A stretch of 64,000 bases of DNA from Amblyornis subalaris. Taxonomy: Eukaryota; Chordata; Aves; Passeriformes; Ptilonorhynchidae. Position 1 is the first letter of the stretch. Every line of letters begins with the position of its first letter. The notes below the pieces were generated by a model. That model was not told the origin of the DNA and did no database searches. It worked only from the letters and a program-made list of their open reading frames with translations. Position numbers and translations under genes: made by a program. Of the stretch, positions 1 through 13,911 are shown piece by piece. The DNA is taken from positions 12,299,326 through 12,363,325 of the forward strand of contig JACAXG010000009.1 in NCBI GenBank assembly GCA_018881555.1. Reading direction: 5' to 3'.

Positions 1-2102
1 GTAAAGGGTTTGGTCTTTTTCACCAATCAAGAGCAAAAGGAACATGAGAAGGGATTTTGTAAATTTTCTTGGGCTGAACAACCATTAGCACCATTGTACA
101 GGCACAGCAAAAAGAGGCCAAAGGAAGCAGCCAGGTGTGGTGGCTTCCCAAGAGGGCTGCAGCAGGGCTGCTCCCGTTTCTGCTGCTGACAGCAAAGTGT
201 ACCTCATCAAAACTCCTGGTGCTCCCTGGTACAAGCAGTAACTTGGTCATCATTGCCAGCTTTATGTTCATATTGAGATCTCCTATAAAGGCAGAAATCT
301 GCTCAGGAAATATCTAGCCAGTTTAATGCCCCTTAGCACACAGTAATCAATCCAAAAGAGTGAAGTTAATGAGTTTAGGTTGAAAAGGTAAATTTGTGCA
401 ACCATGTCATGCTTCGAGGCAAGTAGCCTGCCTCTGTCGCAACCCTCAACTCTTGTGCACTAGCCTCTGTGTGTAAAAGAGCCAGATCTCCAGGGAAAAC
501 AGTCCATCCTGTTCAAAGACTTTAACAGCAGAGGCACAAAAGAAAATAATGGTACCCGGCAACTGCTCTCTCTATAAATGTCTTCTTTGAAGTTAGATCT
601 GCTAGTAAAGCTCCCTTTTAAGTTTGATGAGCAAATGCTGATTGCACCATGGAGACAGTTTCTACAAGTAACTGCAGAGTAGTGAGAAAGTAGACAAAAG
701 TCTGTAATATTCCGGGAACGCCTCCCCCTGCTAATCAGAGAAAGCTGAAAGATCAAATACTTGCTCAGTGGGCAGCTGTTACTGGGTTTGCTTTTTAGTT
801 CAGTTCAATAAATTGACTAGCTCACTTGTTACTAAAGCAGATTATTGTTAATGGGCTTCTTGGTCAACAGCACCTCTTGATAACATTTTAATTAAAATGA
901 ATATGTGTCTCATTTNCTTTTTGGGGTCTAATTTGTGACACTTCAGAACACTGACAGTGTCAGATGTCATTTTCTTCAATTAATTGGTATATAATTATTC
1001 TCAAATGGCTGGAAAGATTACAACATTTTACTTTATGCCACATTTACCACTTTCAAACTCAGTCCACCAACAGTGCCCAGTAAAAAAGTCATGCCTTCCT
1101 TCTGAAAGAAGACACCAAGTTGAATTTGCAGATCAGGCTGCCGTTGCTCACATTCATTCTCTCATACTCAGCATCAACATTTTGTCTGCTGGCTGTGCCA
1201 GGTAGTCCTGTGTGTCTCTGGCTCGAGAGGCCGAAAGGGCAGCATCAGGCACCAAAGAAAACATCTCTGCTCCTGGCTCTCCCTGGAGGAGACTCACCGC
1301 CCCAGCTCAGGCAGAGATACTTCTGACCAAGGTTGTGCTGGCAGGTTGGGAATACCATTGCTACACTATGCAGGATCAGCATGAANTTGTGAGAAAGAAA
1401 ATAAATAAAAATACAGTGCAAATCAAATGCAGACAGGCTTGCTACTCTCTTCTATCCTAAGAGGTCTAACAGGAGCTCTGTCTGCCAAGATGGAGCTCCT
1501 GGCTGGGGCTGTCTCTGTAAGGCACTGGAACACAGACCTGAGAACACTTAACTCACACTGCTGCATTTAGGAACAGGAGGGAAATCCCTCTGCTTCTTCT
1601 ACATTTAGAAAACTAATGCACAAGGACTAGTTCAAATACACACAAAAACACTCTTTGGGCAAAAGCAGCCAAAGGACATGACACTCCCATGTTTCAGGCT
1701 ACCACATGAATCCCTGCATCAAGTTTCCCCNGGCATTAATGGTAAGGAGTCAAAATCACAGGTTTAGATCTTGTACCATGCATCCTTCTAGTAAATATAC
1801 ATCTAATTCCAATCACTGATAGATTTTCCCCTCTGATTCCGTCTTCAGAAGTGGGACTATTTTTTTCCCTTTTGTACCAGTCACACTGTACTATGAAATA
1901 ATGATTAAAAAAACCATGGAGATCATCCTGCTTCTTTAGTTCTAGCATGCCTATCATTATAAATGTTTTCCTACACTGTTACCATTACACAAGTTCTGTA
2001 ATGAACTATTTGTTCATCAGGGAGCTAACTTGTAAGCTATAAAGATCAGAGCTTTATTTCAAAGGGAGGGAAAACATTATAACATTTCATCTTATGCACA
2101 TT
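1..2102. other. No gene recognised
   Basis: I see no exon with convincing splice sites and no family match in this stretch. The open frames present are short, mutually overlapping and of intron-like composition. There are single ambiguous bases at 916, 1386 and 1731. The piece around 1200-1330 is richer in G+C than its surroundings, but I could not assign it to a gene or a repeat. Confidence 0.6.
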
Positions 2103-2951
2103 TGTCGTGGTTTAACTCCAGATAGCAGTGAAGCACCACACAGTTGCTCACTTGCTCCCCACCCCCTCCGTGGGATAGAGAAGAGAATCAGTTTAATACC
2201 AGTTTAATAGTTAAAGGAAAAGATGTGCATGCAGGCAAAGCAAAACAAGGAATTCATTCACCACATCCCATGGGCAGGCAGGTTTTCTCAGCCATCTTCA
2301 GGGCAGCAGGGCTCTATCATGCACAAGGGTTACTTGGGAACAAAGTTAACAAATGTCCTCATTCCAAGCATCCTCCCTCTTCCTTCTGCTTGCCCCAGCT
2401 GTATATGCTGAGCATGACACCATANGGTCTGGAATATCCGGTTGTTCAGTGGGGTCAACTGTCCTAGGTGTGTCCTCTCCAACCCCTTGTGCCCACCCAG
2501 CCCCCTCACCGGCAGGCTGGTGTGAGAAGCATGAAAGGCCTTGACACTGTGAGAGCACTGTTCAGCCGTAATCATAGAATCGTAGAGTTGTTTAGGCTGG
2601 AAAAGACTTTCAGGGTCATCAAGTCCAACTAGATGATGCAATGCTACACCAGGAGGCAGTGCACTTTTGGCCATATACCACAGCTATGACCACCTACAAT
2701 CAGTAACCATCTTCCAAAACTCCACATTCAGCTAAGTACTGTATCCCACCATACAGTCAAACCTTTAAAGTCAGCTGCATTTGCCTGTCCAGGTCTCCAG
2801 TCTCTTTGGAGTAGACATGAATGTGGCTAGGTAAAACCACTATCCAACAGTAGAAACGTCTACTAACCCTGTTTTCAGCACAAATACAAAACATACTCCC
2901 ATACTAGCTACTTTGAAGAAAATTAACTCTATTCCAGTGAAAACCAGCACA
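2103..2951 (+). mobile_element. Solo LTR of an avian endogenous retrovirus (ERVL-like)
   Basis: The element starts TGTCGTGGTTTAACTCCAG and ends CCAGCACA, so it has the TG...CA ends of a retroviral LTR. It is flanked on both sides by the 5-bp direct repeat ACATT (2098-2102 and 2952-2956), a perfect target-site duplication. The start and the 3' segment (about 2869-2951) resemble an LTR I know to be common in bird genomes. A 5-bp duplication fits ERVL-type elements, but I could not run a library search for the subfamily. No internal gag, pol or env is present, so this is a solo LTR left by LTR-LTR recombination. A foreign segment from about 2573 to 2865, beginning with a CR1 3' end, interrupts it. 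Confidence 0.85.
2573..2640 (-). mobile_element. CR1 LINE 3'-end fragment nested in the LTR
   Basis: On the plus strand it begins with the reverse complement of the CR1 tail (TCATAGAATCGTAGAG) and continues with the usual phrase around GGCTGGAAAAGACTTT and TCATCAAGTCCAAC. The match fades after about 2640. The remaining roughly 220 bases up to 2865 are neither obvious CR1 nor obvious LTR. Because it lies inside an LTR with intact ends and target duplication, it inserted later than the LTR. Confidence 0.7.
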
Positions 2952-2979
2952 ACATTTAGATGAATTTGTAACTCATACA

Positions 2980-3617
2980 ATAGAATAATAGAATAGAATC
3001 ATAGAATCACTGAGGTTGAAAAATACTGCTAAGATCATCTACACCAACTGTTAATCCAGCAGTGCTGTGTTCACCCCTAAACCATTTCTCTAAGGGCTAC
3101 ATCCACATTTTTTTTTAACACTTCCTGGGATGGTGGCCTTCCCTGAGTGGCCTGTTCTGATGCCTGACCAGCCCCTTCAGTGAAGAAATTTTTNCTAAAC
3201 CCAACCTAAACCTTCCCTGGCGCAACCTGAGGCCATTTCCTCTTGTCCTGTCGTTTTTTACTTGGGAAAAGAGACCAACCCCCACCTCGCTACAGGCTCC
3301 TTTCAGGTAGTTGTTCAGGCTAAAGAACCGCAGCTCCCTCACCCACTCCTAATAAGACTTGAGGTCCAGACCATTCACCAGCTTTGTTGCCCTTCTCTGG
3401 TCACACTCCAGCATCTCAGTGTCCTTCCTGAAGTGAAGGGCCCAAAGCTGGACTGAAGGATTCAAGGTAGGGCTACACCAGTACCAAGTGCAGGGAGACA
3501 ATCACTGCCCTGGTCCTGCTGACCACACTACTGCTGATACAAGCCAGGAAGCCACTGGCCTCCTTGGCCACCTGGGCACACGCTGGCTCATGCTCAGTGG
3601 CTGTTGACCAGCACTTT
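2980..3617 (-). mobile_element. CR1 non-LTR retrotransposon, 5'-truncated
   Basis: This is a typical avian CR1 3' region read in reverse. It starts with repeated AATAGAATAATAGAATC tail units, followed by the recognisable 3' sequence with TGTTCTGATGCCTGACCAGC, TGAGGCCATTTCCTCTTGTC, TTGCCCTTCTCTGGTCACAC and CTCAGTGGCTGTTGACCAGC. It ends abruptly near 3617, as expected for 5' truncation during target-primed insertion. The copy has diverged and has no intact reverse transcriptase, so it is inactive. One ambiguous base lies at 3194. The LTR end and this CR1 tail are only about 25 bases apart. Confidence 0.93.
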
Positions 3618-6600
3618 TTAAAACATGTTACAGGAGCTTACTGATGACTATGGGTGCACCGATGGGGTGCAGCAGGAGTTGTATTTTGGTTTTTCCAGAA
3701 GAGGTGTGGAGTCCATTTTACAATACACATAATCCAGTGATCAGAGGAGTTAGTCTGTTTTCAGTGCACATAAACTCTCCTCTGCTGCAACCCTCTATTC
3801 GTGCAGGTGATTTTTAATTTTGTTTTTTCTGTGGTGGACATCTGTCCGCTTAGAAACATCTAAGCCACAAAACAGCTGTCAGACAGCAGAAACTTTTGGT
3901 TACTCTGAACCAAGGCTGGATTCAACCCAACAGTGACTGAGAAGTGAGAGATTTGGTATTATCTTATCAATTTTCTGAGCCATCTGGTTCCAAATGTGCA
4001 ATTTAACAGTGAAACATTACCATGAAGAATCTAGCAGTATTTATGAAGTTTAAGACTAGAATTATCTTCTGAAAGGATAATCCTATCAACTTCAGCAGAT
4101 TACAAATTTAAAATATATCTACCATTCACAGTGAAGCGAAGATAGCTATATATCATTAAATATAATGCAACATAAAATGATGCTCATATAGAAATCATTA
4201 CTCATCCAAATATTCGATCTGATGTCAAAGTAACACATGTTAATCAAGATAAAGATAGCAACACAAGAAAAAGAGTTTAGTATATCTGAACAACTGTACA
4301 AATCTCCATCAGAGTACTTCACTTGTCACACACAAAGTAGAAAACAGCTTCTCATATATTGCGCTATCTGCGTGCAGTGCCATGAACTGCAGCAGTGTGT
4401 AACAGTCTTCAAAAACTGAAGCAAGTAATGTAATAGTTTACTTCCAACAAACCCACTGCTCTAACTGTTGAGTGTCCCACCAACTTCAGTTTAAACAGAG
4501 CAATTCCTGGTAGGATATCCCTTTCATCATTCCTTCCTCCACTTCTCCTTATGCCCGTTTTCCAGGTGCGAACATGAAGCCCAGGCACCTACCAAGACCT
4601 GCTGAAGATCACACAAGTCCTGTTAGCAGAGGACTAAGCTGACAGACTTTCCTCCAGCTTCAGGTTNGCATTCTTGCTGGATGACTGTGTGACTTCTTAT
4701 TCTCCTTCTCTAATGTACACGTTATTTTGATGATACATTCTTCTCAATGAGTTTGGAAGCATGGATGTCAGCCTGGGTGGACAATCCTTGCAGTCATTAG
4801 GAAGTTTTTTTAAAGTTAATACACATCTAGGAAAAGAAAGGCTATGATCCCTACTACTGAAATAGTACTTCGATATTATTTAAGATTTTATTTGAACTTT
4901 TAGTAAAATATTAATTCCTATCCTGGTCCTAATAGAAAATTCTTTATTATGTACTGGTACTGATTTTCAGAATCTTGCAGTTTTAAAGTAGGCCAAATGT
5001 TACATTTAAATATCCCAAAAATGTCTTTCTAGAAGATAATAATCAGTCAAATGCAAAATTGAGCTTGAAAGGTAACATGTCTATATGGATCGGTGCAATT
5101 TTGAAGACTAAATCATGTCTAATTAACTTTACTGACATAGTAGCTTTTTTCCCATCTCAAATTTAATTTAATTGTTAAAAGTCGTAATCTATACATTAAC
5201 CAGTTCTCCACCTGAAATGTGGGGTAGTGCTGCTTGCAGAAGTCTCTAAACCCAGACCTAAGATATCAGGCTGTGCAGTTCCTTGCAGCTAAGAAATATG
5301 TCAAATGCTGCTCTCTGTGTATTACATCCCTGACATTGGCTTTTAAGGAAGGATTCAGCCTGAAAACCCCTTTGAAGGGGAACAGAAACTTTGAAGGCAG
5401 CATCAGAACCGAATCATGTTATACTCTTCACATCTGTCTGTGCACTTGGCAGATGCCACACACCAACAATTCAAATTAAGGCGTTTTTCATTTTCAGGCA
5501 TTGTGATAATTCCAGGGCATTTCCTCCATCATATTTGTAACCTATTCATTATACCATTTTACTGCATAATGAAGACAAATGCCAACACTTTAGCAACAGA
5601 TTTGGGTAATGACAAGATGTACAATAACACAGAGTAATGTGACCAGGCCTGCAAGTTCTAATTGAATATATTTCTGATCCCGCTTCCATTAGTCTTTCCT
5701 CCTGTTTCATTTTTCCAGCCATTTTATGTGTCAGCTGCCTCCTTTCCCCTTTCCCCCACAAACTGCTTTCTGAAAGCATTTTTGAGAAATAGATTCTGCC
5801 TCCATTGTGGGTTCAGGCTTTTTCCTTATCAATATACACGGCTCACTTGCCGATGAACCATTGAGCTTCTGACGGAGGAAGCAGCGTGCATCCCAGGCAT
5901 GGAACTTAATTGGTATGCTGGCCCATGCAAAGCTATCTGATTGCATTCAGTAACTGGCAGGGACAGAAAGCTTTTTCAAGGGAAATAATATCTAGCTGTG
6001 AATGTGGAATATGTGTGTAAGAACTGAACAGTAAACACCAGCCTTAATTTTAATATCTCACATTATGCAAAACTTAAAAAAGATGAGTGCTCCGATATTC
6101 AAGCAGACCCCTGCGGGATAGGAATGTTATCATAAGAATTTTATAGAAACCAATGTAAAATATCCAGCTGCTGTGAGAGTTTAAGGGGCATCAAACGATT
6201 TTGAATCACCATTTTCCTTCCACAAATGAAAGTATTTACCTATTAACAGCAGCAAAACTATATTATTTTGTTGGGCAGTACGACCGCAAGCAACATTGCC
6301 TTTCAGTTTAAGCTCTGATATGTTAGCACTTAATGTCCCAAACAGCCCTTAAAAGCTCCAAGGTGAAAATGTAAAACCATAATGCAGTCCTAAATGGTCA
6401 TTTAAAAAATGATCATCCCAAAGCTCAGGAGTGCCTTTATCTGTTTATGAGGCATTCCAGTTAAAATAGTTACACTAGGAATGCGGGGAGGATGATACCT
6501 ATTTAATTTTATGGTGTTTTTCTCTCTCTCCAATGATAAAAGGTGGCTGGGACTGCAGCAAAAGCCAAATCCTGTTTACTTTGTTCACACAACTAGTCAC

Positions 6601-9600
6601 GCTGACTACAGAGGCGCTGTGGAAGGGATTTGGCCTTACCTCTTGCTGTCTAAATCAGCTTTCTTTATAAGTCAGTTTCTGTTTTTGTCCTACTCTCTAG
6701 CCAAACTGTTATTCATATACTCATATGTTATTCAATATTCATATTCCTTCCAGAGGAAATGTGTGACAGATGACAGCTAAGATGTGAAAGCAGAAAAAAG
6801 AAACATCCATTCAGATTGGTGGGTTCAGCTTAAAAACAAAACCTTGACAAAACAAACCATCTTGCCGACACAATTTTTAGGGAATTGGTCAAGGAAGATT
6901 TACAGAGGAAATAGACAATACCTGTATTGTTCATCTCTTAGGATTTACATCTGCTTTCCCAGAAAAGAGAAGGCAGGAAAGAATTTTTGATATGTAGAGA
7001 AAATTTGTGTGCAATATGTATATCATAAAGATGTACAAATGTTCTCAATTCTACCTTTCTGTTGATTGATTCTGTTGATTATTCTGTTGATTCTACCTTT
7101 TTTTTTTTTTTCCAAAGTAATGTGCAACATAAAGAGAATTAAGTGCCCATCTTGCTGGGCAGTCATTTAAGCCAGGGCGATAAGTAAACACAGCCTGACA
7201 GCAGTGTACAGCTCTGTTTGAATCCTGCCCCACGAGCAGCCCAATGAGCTCATGCTGCTCCCTTTTCACACCTCAAAGCTAAATCTCAGCAGTCTGGGTC
7301 AGTTCCTTGGTCAGACACATCCAGAACCACCTCGGTAGCATGGTGCTGAGAGACGGTGGCTGTCCTGGTTTTGCTAGAACTGCTGCTGCTATCAAGAAGG
7401 ACCTTTGCCACTTCAGATGTGTCTCCACTTTCTCAGCCTGGTTCCAGCTCTGCTTGCCAAATTTGCTCAGGGTTGCTCCTGGAAATAAAAAAAAAGTCAG
7501 TTCGCTGATGCTGTCCTTTCTGGGTGAGGAAGAAGAACTGGCATTTCCTGGCCAACTTTCTCGGCTCCCCTTGAACTCTCTGCTCTTGAAGAATAGGGAG
7601 AGGGTTGTTCTGTAAACTTTTTTTTTTATTCTGCAGGTGGCAGAAGAAACCTCAGCAATGTGGATAGACTAGCTCCTCGTAGAGCTCCAGCCCTGTGAGA
7701 GGAGGGGATCTTAGCATCATTGTTCTCTGCGGTGTGCCTCAGGAAGGAGGGAAAAATATTTCTCTGCAAGAGCCTAGATATTCATCCTGAGAGACTGAAA
7801 AGCATGGCATGGTACTGGGTCCTTTTTTGCAAGCCTGGAAGAAGCACAGAAAGGGCTTGGGAAACTAGCATACCTATTGAACAGAAGAACTTGTTCTACT
7901 TAAAATCAAAAATCTTAGTAACACACACACCCCCAGTGAGAAAATGTCTAGTAAAAAACAGTTTATTATTTCCAGAGCATAAATATGATATTTTAAACAC
8001 CGCCATTTCTTATTGTTCCAGAAAAGATGTGGATTGTGTATTTATTTGAGACCTAGTCCAAATCATCCTCAGTCCTTGCAGATCCCTTCCTTCTTGCAGA
8101 ATTATAACAAGGAAAGGTGCAAACTTTAAATAATATTTTAGCATTGGAGATAATAGAAACAAATCCCCACAATGGCATAAACCTTCAATTTGCCATATTT
8201 AGGCATTCAGGTTTTTTCGATTAATGGACATCAGAGACAAAAGATTTGATAAACAGTTCTGCACACATTGTGCCCTGTTCTGGGTGTGAGTGCATCCTAC
8301 ACTGCAGCAATTGGAGATGTCAAGTCTAGCTGTCAAGGCAAAAAAGAACAGAGATAAATGGTCACCCTGCCTCACAGCTGTGCTTACTGCAAACTAAGCA
8401 CAAACTCTGTATTTAGAGCTCCAACATTTGAATAGGTTACAATACACCTCCGAATGAAAGTTTCCATAATTAAAAAAAAGGTGACAGAATTTCTTAGCCT
8501 ACTTGTATAACACTTTTCTAAAAGATAGAATTTGAGGGAGATTGGATTTGCCTCAGCAAGGCATGATGAACAGTGAATTGTCTGATGCTTTCCCAGTACA
8601 TTTTGCCAATTTGATCACCAGTAGTAAATTGGGTGAACTTTTGAATTTCAATGCATGAAACTCCTCATGCGTCAGGGTGAGATAATTCTGACTTGGATGA
8701 TTACTTCTGAAGACAAAAGGTCAAAGTTTTCTTCTTGAACTTTACATATGAATTGATCAACTCAATGCCTTTTACATAGTTTTAGGTACCTCCCAGCTTT
8801 GCCTAGACTCATCAAGGGAATACAGTGGTAAAAAGCCATTTTCTTTTTACTTGCAGAACATATTAGCATTTGAGAGGGAAACATCTATAAAAGACTTTAT
8901 AAAAGTATTCAGAAAATCCATTAATCCCAGATATTTTGTCCATAGTTCCTTGCAGAGCTATCGGAGTGTCTAGGTTATTGACCTATAATCCATTAATAGG
9001 ATTTTTAAGAGTTCTGTTATGGTTGCTCTTCAGGAGATGAGTGAACAAATGGATAGGATGGTTACCTCCCTGCTATAACCTTTGCCTAACAAAGCTGATT
9101 AATTCAGTCTTTCTAGTTGATAAGGCATCGAGTGTGGCTTTGTCTACAGATAATTAACCAAAATACAAGTCAGAGGAGTCAGAGGAGGTGAACAGCAAAG
9201 TGAAGTCTCTAGGCTAAATCCAAGAGATTGGGGACCAGAAGCAGAGGTGAGGTAAATGATGCTGTAAAGTATATGTCAGTAACCACCACTGTGTCAGCCC
9301 AAGCTTTCATGAGCAAAGGCAAGATAGAACCCAGCAAACGAGCAGGTAGTGAGCAATGCCAGGCACCACAAGCACTAGCTGGAGCTCTGACAGGGTACCA
9401 CACCTGCAGCCCAGCACCTCACTCACTGCTTATTACACTTACCTGTCCAAAACCTTGAAGCCACCTGAAGATAGGCCACCAGCATTAGGCAGCACTGCAT
9501 GTGGCATACAGCAACACCCCTGCCCTGCACAGGGACATCTCCAGAGAAGCAGAGAGGCAGAGCAAACAGTAGTATAGCTGTAGATGCCCTGCAAACCCAT

Positions 9601-12600
9601 ACAGACATGGACCCCTCCCTTCCTGTTTGCTTTTGTTTGGCTCTTTGGAGCATTTCCACAGGCCTGTGCTGGACCAGAGGCTAGCAGCTCTCTGCCTTGC
9701 CTCATTAGACATGAGCGGTAGGGGTTGCAGCCATCTACCACACTTAAGACATTCAAAAGCACCCAGACACATAATTGACTCTTCAGCTCCTTTCAACCCC
9801 AAAGCAAGCTAGCTACAGTCAACAATGATGAATAAAGAAAGAATTCAGGCCTGGTAAATAACCTGAAGTAGAGCAGCTGCAATGGGAAGAGAAGCAGCCA
9901 AGTGAATTAAGCCTCCCATGTTCCTTGCTTAGCCTTGCTTTTCTCTCTCTGACCTATAGCTGAATACAGGCTTTTACCACTGCTCCTCACGGCTTGCAGC
10001 TGCAGTGCTCTGAGGCTGCCAGGAGTACTTAACACTCCTCTGGTCAGTGGTAGGGAATTTGCAATACCAAGGCAGGTACACCATGGTGCTGCCCCTTTTA
10101 CCTGCTCCACCAAAGGCACATCTGCCTTCCTTGGCATCCTCCCAGCTCACCCCCGAGGCCACTCGAGCACACACCACTGACTTCATGCTTGTAAAGCAGG
10201 TGTCCTAATAAAGTACCTTAGGAGTCAGCCTCAGCCATCAATTTGCAGCAAGGGGGTTGACATAGCAGTAGGTTAGCTGGTTCACTGCCTCACCTTGAAG
10301 TGGGGAGCAGAAGGAACACGCGATCCGTGCCTTGTTGGAAAAATGGTGGACAAACTGTTCTTCACATCTTCAGTTTAGAACTAACACTTTCAAATATTGC
10401 ACCTAATGAGCAGCTGTGTAGAGGTTTTCATTCTTTCTGAATGGAAAAAAAAAATTAAATTCAGTGTGCCAGAGCCTCAGCTTTTTTTCAAGAACACAAA
10501 TTGAAATTCTATCAACACCGAAATAGGAAGTTGTACAAAAGCTTTGGACTTCAAATCAAGGAGATTTTCACACTTAAACACCAAAAACTGTTGATCCAGG
10601 TGTGGAATAGGACTATAGCACCTCAAACATCTGCTTTGTGATTGCAGAATTTTTCATCAGACAGCTCCCAGAAATATCTGGGTATTGCTAAGGCAGTCAG
10701 CTCTAACCCCATCTCATGCTCATGCATCATCAGAGGGCACAAACAGGCAGCTTTTTTCTCATAGGCTAATTGCCAAATTGAAGGCTCCTCTCGGGTGGTG
10801 CCATGTTGAAACTGGCTAACTGGAAACAGTGAATTACGGTTCTGTTTCCATCCCAAGATCTATTTAATGTATTTTATTCTCTTCCTACTTAAGGTAAACT
10901 ACATAAGCAACTCACAGTAGAGGACAGAAACCAAGACCAGATTCACTTTGAGCTACTGGTCAAACTGACACATTGCTCCCATAAGAAGCTATGATTTACC
11001 CTCTCCATTAGCTTGCTTTTTAGATAATTGTCTTAGAAGCTGGAAGATTTTACTTTAGTGCCATGCAGGCAGAAGAGAAACTGAACTCAGGTCTATCTTG
11101 TCCTAGATGAACACTTTGAACACCTAAATAATGTATAAAAAGGTGACAGTGACACTGATACACACACAGTGTTTTACAGTAAGGTACAGATAGGAATGGA
11201 ATCCTGTCTTAGCCAAATTTTAAAATCCTATATACCTACATATGAACTTACATTCAGGACTGTATATAGATCAAATTTCATGGGATAGAATTTCAAGGAA
11301 CATGCACAGTTAAGCATTTTAACCAGTCATTTATGAATGTTTAATGCATTTCTGTCTAGCAAGGGTGTATTTGCTCTCTTTACTCAAATGAGCAGTGCNA
11401 CCAGAGCACAACAGCATGATTTAGCTCTGTCTGATTTCTAAAACTCATAGTAATCATGATACAAGCTTGAAAATCAGGGCTGACTTGGATATTTATTAGC
11501 ACAATTACGTCTGCAACCCCTCCTAGACTGAACACAATTTTGGTGGTAATTTTCAAATCATTAGCACACTGTTTTAGTAACATCTTATCTCAGCTATTAG
11601 ACAGGCCATCCTTAAATTGAAGTCATTAGCAAACACTCCATTATTGTATTGTTTTGCAGTATGCATTTACTATATTGGATTATTTCGTAAAGTAAATAGC
11701 CTCTGCATATGAAACAAATTAACATATATCTATGAAACATAAGGCTACTTAATTTTGTATTGTATAAAAAGTATTTTCAACTTTTATATGAAGTAGCTTC
11801 TAAATAATAGAATTCATGGTACGTGATTAATTATAGCAACGATGGTCATCTATCTGTGCTAAAATATGACAGTTTAATCTTCTAAATCACATCAGGAATG
11901 AAACAATTCTGAATCCGAGATATCCCTTTATGGCATCTAAGTACAGCTCATAAATTACTGTGGCTTTTAAATCTCATCTATATTTCTGCAGCTGAGGCAA
12001 GACAATACTATGTTTAAGCCTGCAGCCTTCCTGAAGTAAAATCTGCAGTCTTCTTCATGTAAAATTCTTGTTCATTAAAATATTTAAAGGTGTTTTCACA
12101 AAAACAATGCCATACAGCTAACTTCGTCTGGAAGAATAACTTCAAATTCAGTATTTGGGTAGGTAATTTTTACCTTTGGGGGCTTTTGAGAAAGAATCTC
12201 TTGGCAGCTTTGCTCCACGGCACAGGTGAAATCTTTCCTGAGAAACCCCATGGAGATAAACCTCAGGTGTTTAGTTCCTTCCTTTTTAGTAGCATTAAAA
12301 AATTATGCAAGAAGCAAGATTCTCCTGCCTCATAAATGGCCTGAGCTGTGACTTTCTCCATAGATCACAGCTGTTTATGGCTGCCCTGATCCAAACTGGG
12401 GAGCCTATGCCGTGACCGAGGTAACTCTGCAGCTGAGTTCAGGGGCTCCCTGTCCTTGTGCACAGGGCACTGTGTCAGGACACGCTCTCTAAATCATCTG
12501 AAGGCCAATTTGCTCATCACTGGGAATCAGGGAAACTTACAGAGACGACTATTGCTCGGTAAGTACAAAACAAAAGAAATAAGCATAGAAATTTGGTACT

Positions 12601-13911
12601 TCCATTTGGAAAGAATAGTTGGCTCAAACCTACCCAATCAGAATCTAGATTCTAGCTCTAGTTTTACCAGAATAGTGCTGAATAATGTCTGGATTATTCA
12701 TCTGATGGCACAAGGCAGAGAAGCATCATAAGGTAGATGAGCTACATAGAACCAACATCAGACCATGGTTCAGTGGCAATAATGACCTTGGATTTCTCAG
12801 TAACTCGTAGGCAAAAGAAGAAGTGAAGAGATGAGAAACTGTATCATCGTGCATGCAACTCTTGGGCTTTTCTGTTCTACAAGGCTGGTGGCAGGAGGGC
12901 AAGTTCAGCACAGGTGGTTTTCCTGCATGTCCATGCAGCTGTCTTTATTTGCAAATCTTTGCTGGTGCTAACTGTTCCTGAGAAAAAGACTGGTTTAAAG
13001 ACAAGGCTGGACAAGGTCATGCAGCTGTGGCAAACCTGCTTTCCTTTTACTAACCTTTTCCTAACCTTTTCCTAGGACTTGTCTGCAATAATCACCAAAA
13101 CAGCCACACTGTTCCATGGTGGTGGGAGCAGGCAGGGGGGAAGGTCTTAGTTAGAAAGACAGCAACTGAAGTTCCCAAAAAAATAGCAGAAAGAACAAAA
13201 ATTATGGACAAGTTCTAATAACATTTACAGAAGGTGTTCAACCAACCAAGCCACTGTTTTTTTTCTCTACCCTTACTATAAATATATAACACCAGTGGGA
13301 AAATTAATATTCACTGCACGAGTATATGGTTCTAAAAGTGACCCAAAAATTTGTTCTCATAGAAGAAATTCTTATCAGGATGATGCAAAGGAAGGGCTCT
13401 GTAAGACCTTGTTTTATAGCTCTTGGAGCCCTAAGAGCCCTACTGTGCCTCATGCAATGAGACAAGGAATGGCTCTACAGCTGCCTATCAGAAGAACATC
13501 TTCCCATCATGGCACTGATCCCTTTTCGAAATACTTTAATGCAGATGTCACCCTCAGTAAGACACTTGGTTGAAAGTTGCGGCTGGATGTTAATTTTCAC
13601 AATATGAACTAAATTAAATTTCCTTTCAGCTTTCTAAGCTGAAATGCTGCTTAGGTGTCATACATGTATTTCCAGTTCCCTTCTCCAAGGTCAGAATTAA
13701 TAGCTCAATGGGAAAATTGGTGAACAAGCAACTCATCCCCCGAGTTTTCAGTAAAAGAATTCTTCTGTTTATCAGACTGCCTGAAGGTAATTTGCCAAAC
13801 ACAAGAGAAAAAGGTGATTTTTTTTGTGTTCAAAAATGTTTTTTAAAGAAATCTAATTTTGTTTCCTGAAAGACTTTCAATGAGAATAACATATTCAAAA
13901 ACAACACTCAC
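3618..13911. other. Gene-poor stretch; part resembles conserved non-coding DNA
   Basis: No exon with a family match was found. About 5970-6480 lacks repeats, is rich in TAAT and ATTA words and has the even composition typical of vertebrate conserved non-coding elements; this is an impression, not a measured conservation. A more G+C-rich block at about 9200-10200 has many overlapping open frames on both strands but no consistent splice structure. The minus-strand frame at 10623-10856 is open and ends in a stop; I cannot assign it. Confidence 0.5.
7050..7093. repeat. Short tandem repeat, unit about 12 bases (TTCTGTTGATT)
   Basis: Three imperfect copies of a TTCTGTTGATT-type unit occur head to tail, bounded by TTCTACC on either side and followed by a run of T. 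It is a small local duplication with no visible function. Confidence 0.8.

Noticed and set aside
2144..2674. Several open frames over the LTR
   Set aside because: They are translations of a repeat (LTR and CR1) in non-coding frames.
9209..10186. Cluster of open frames on both strands
   Set aside because: Many frames are open at once because of base composition; none has a recognisable product or good exon boundaries.
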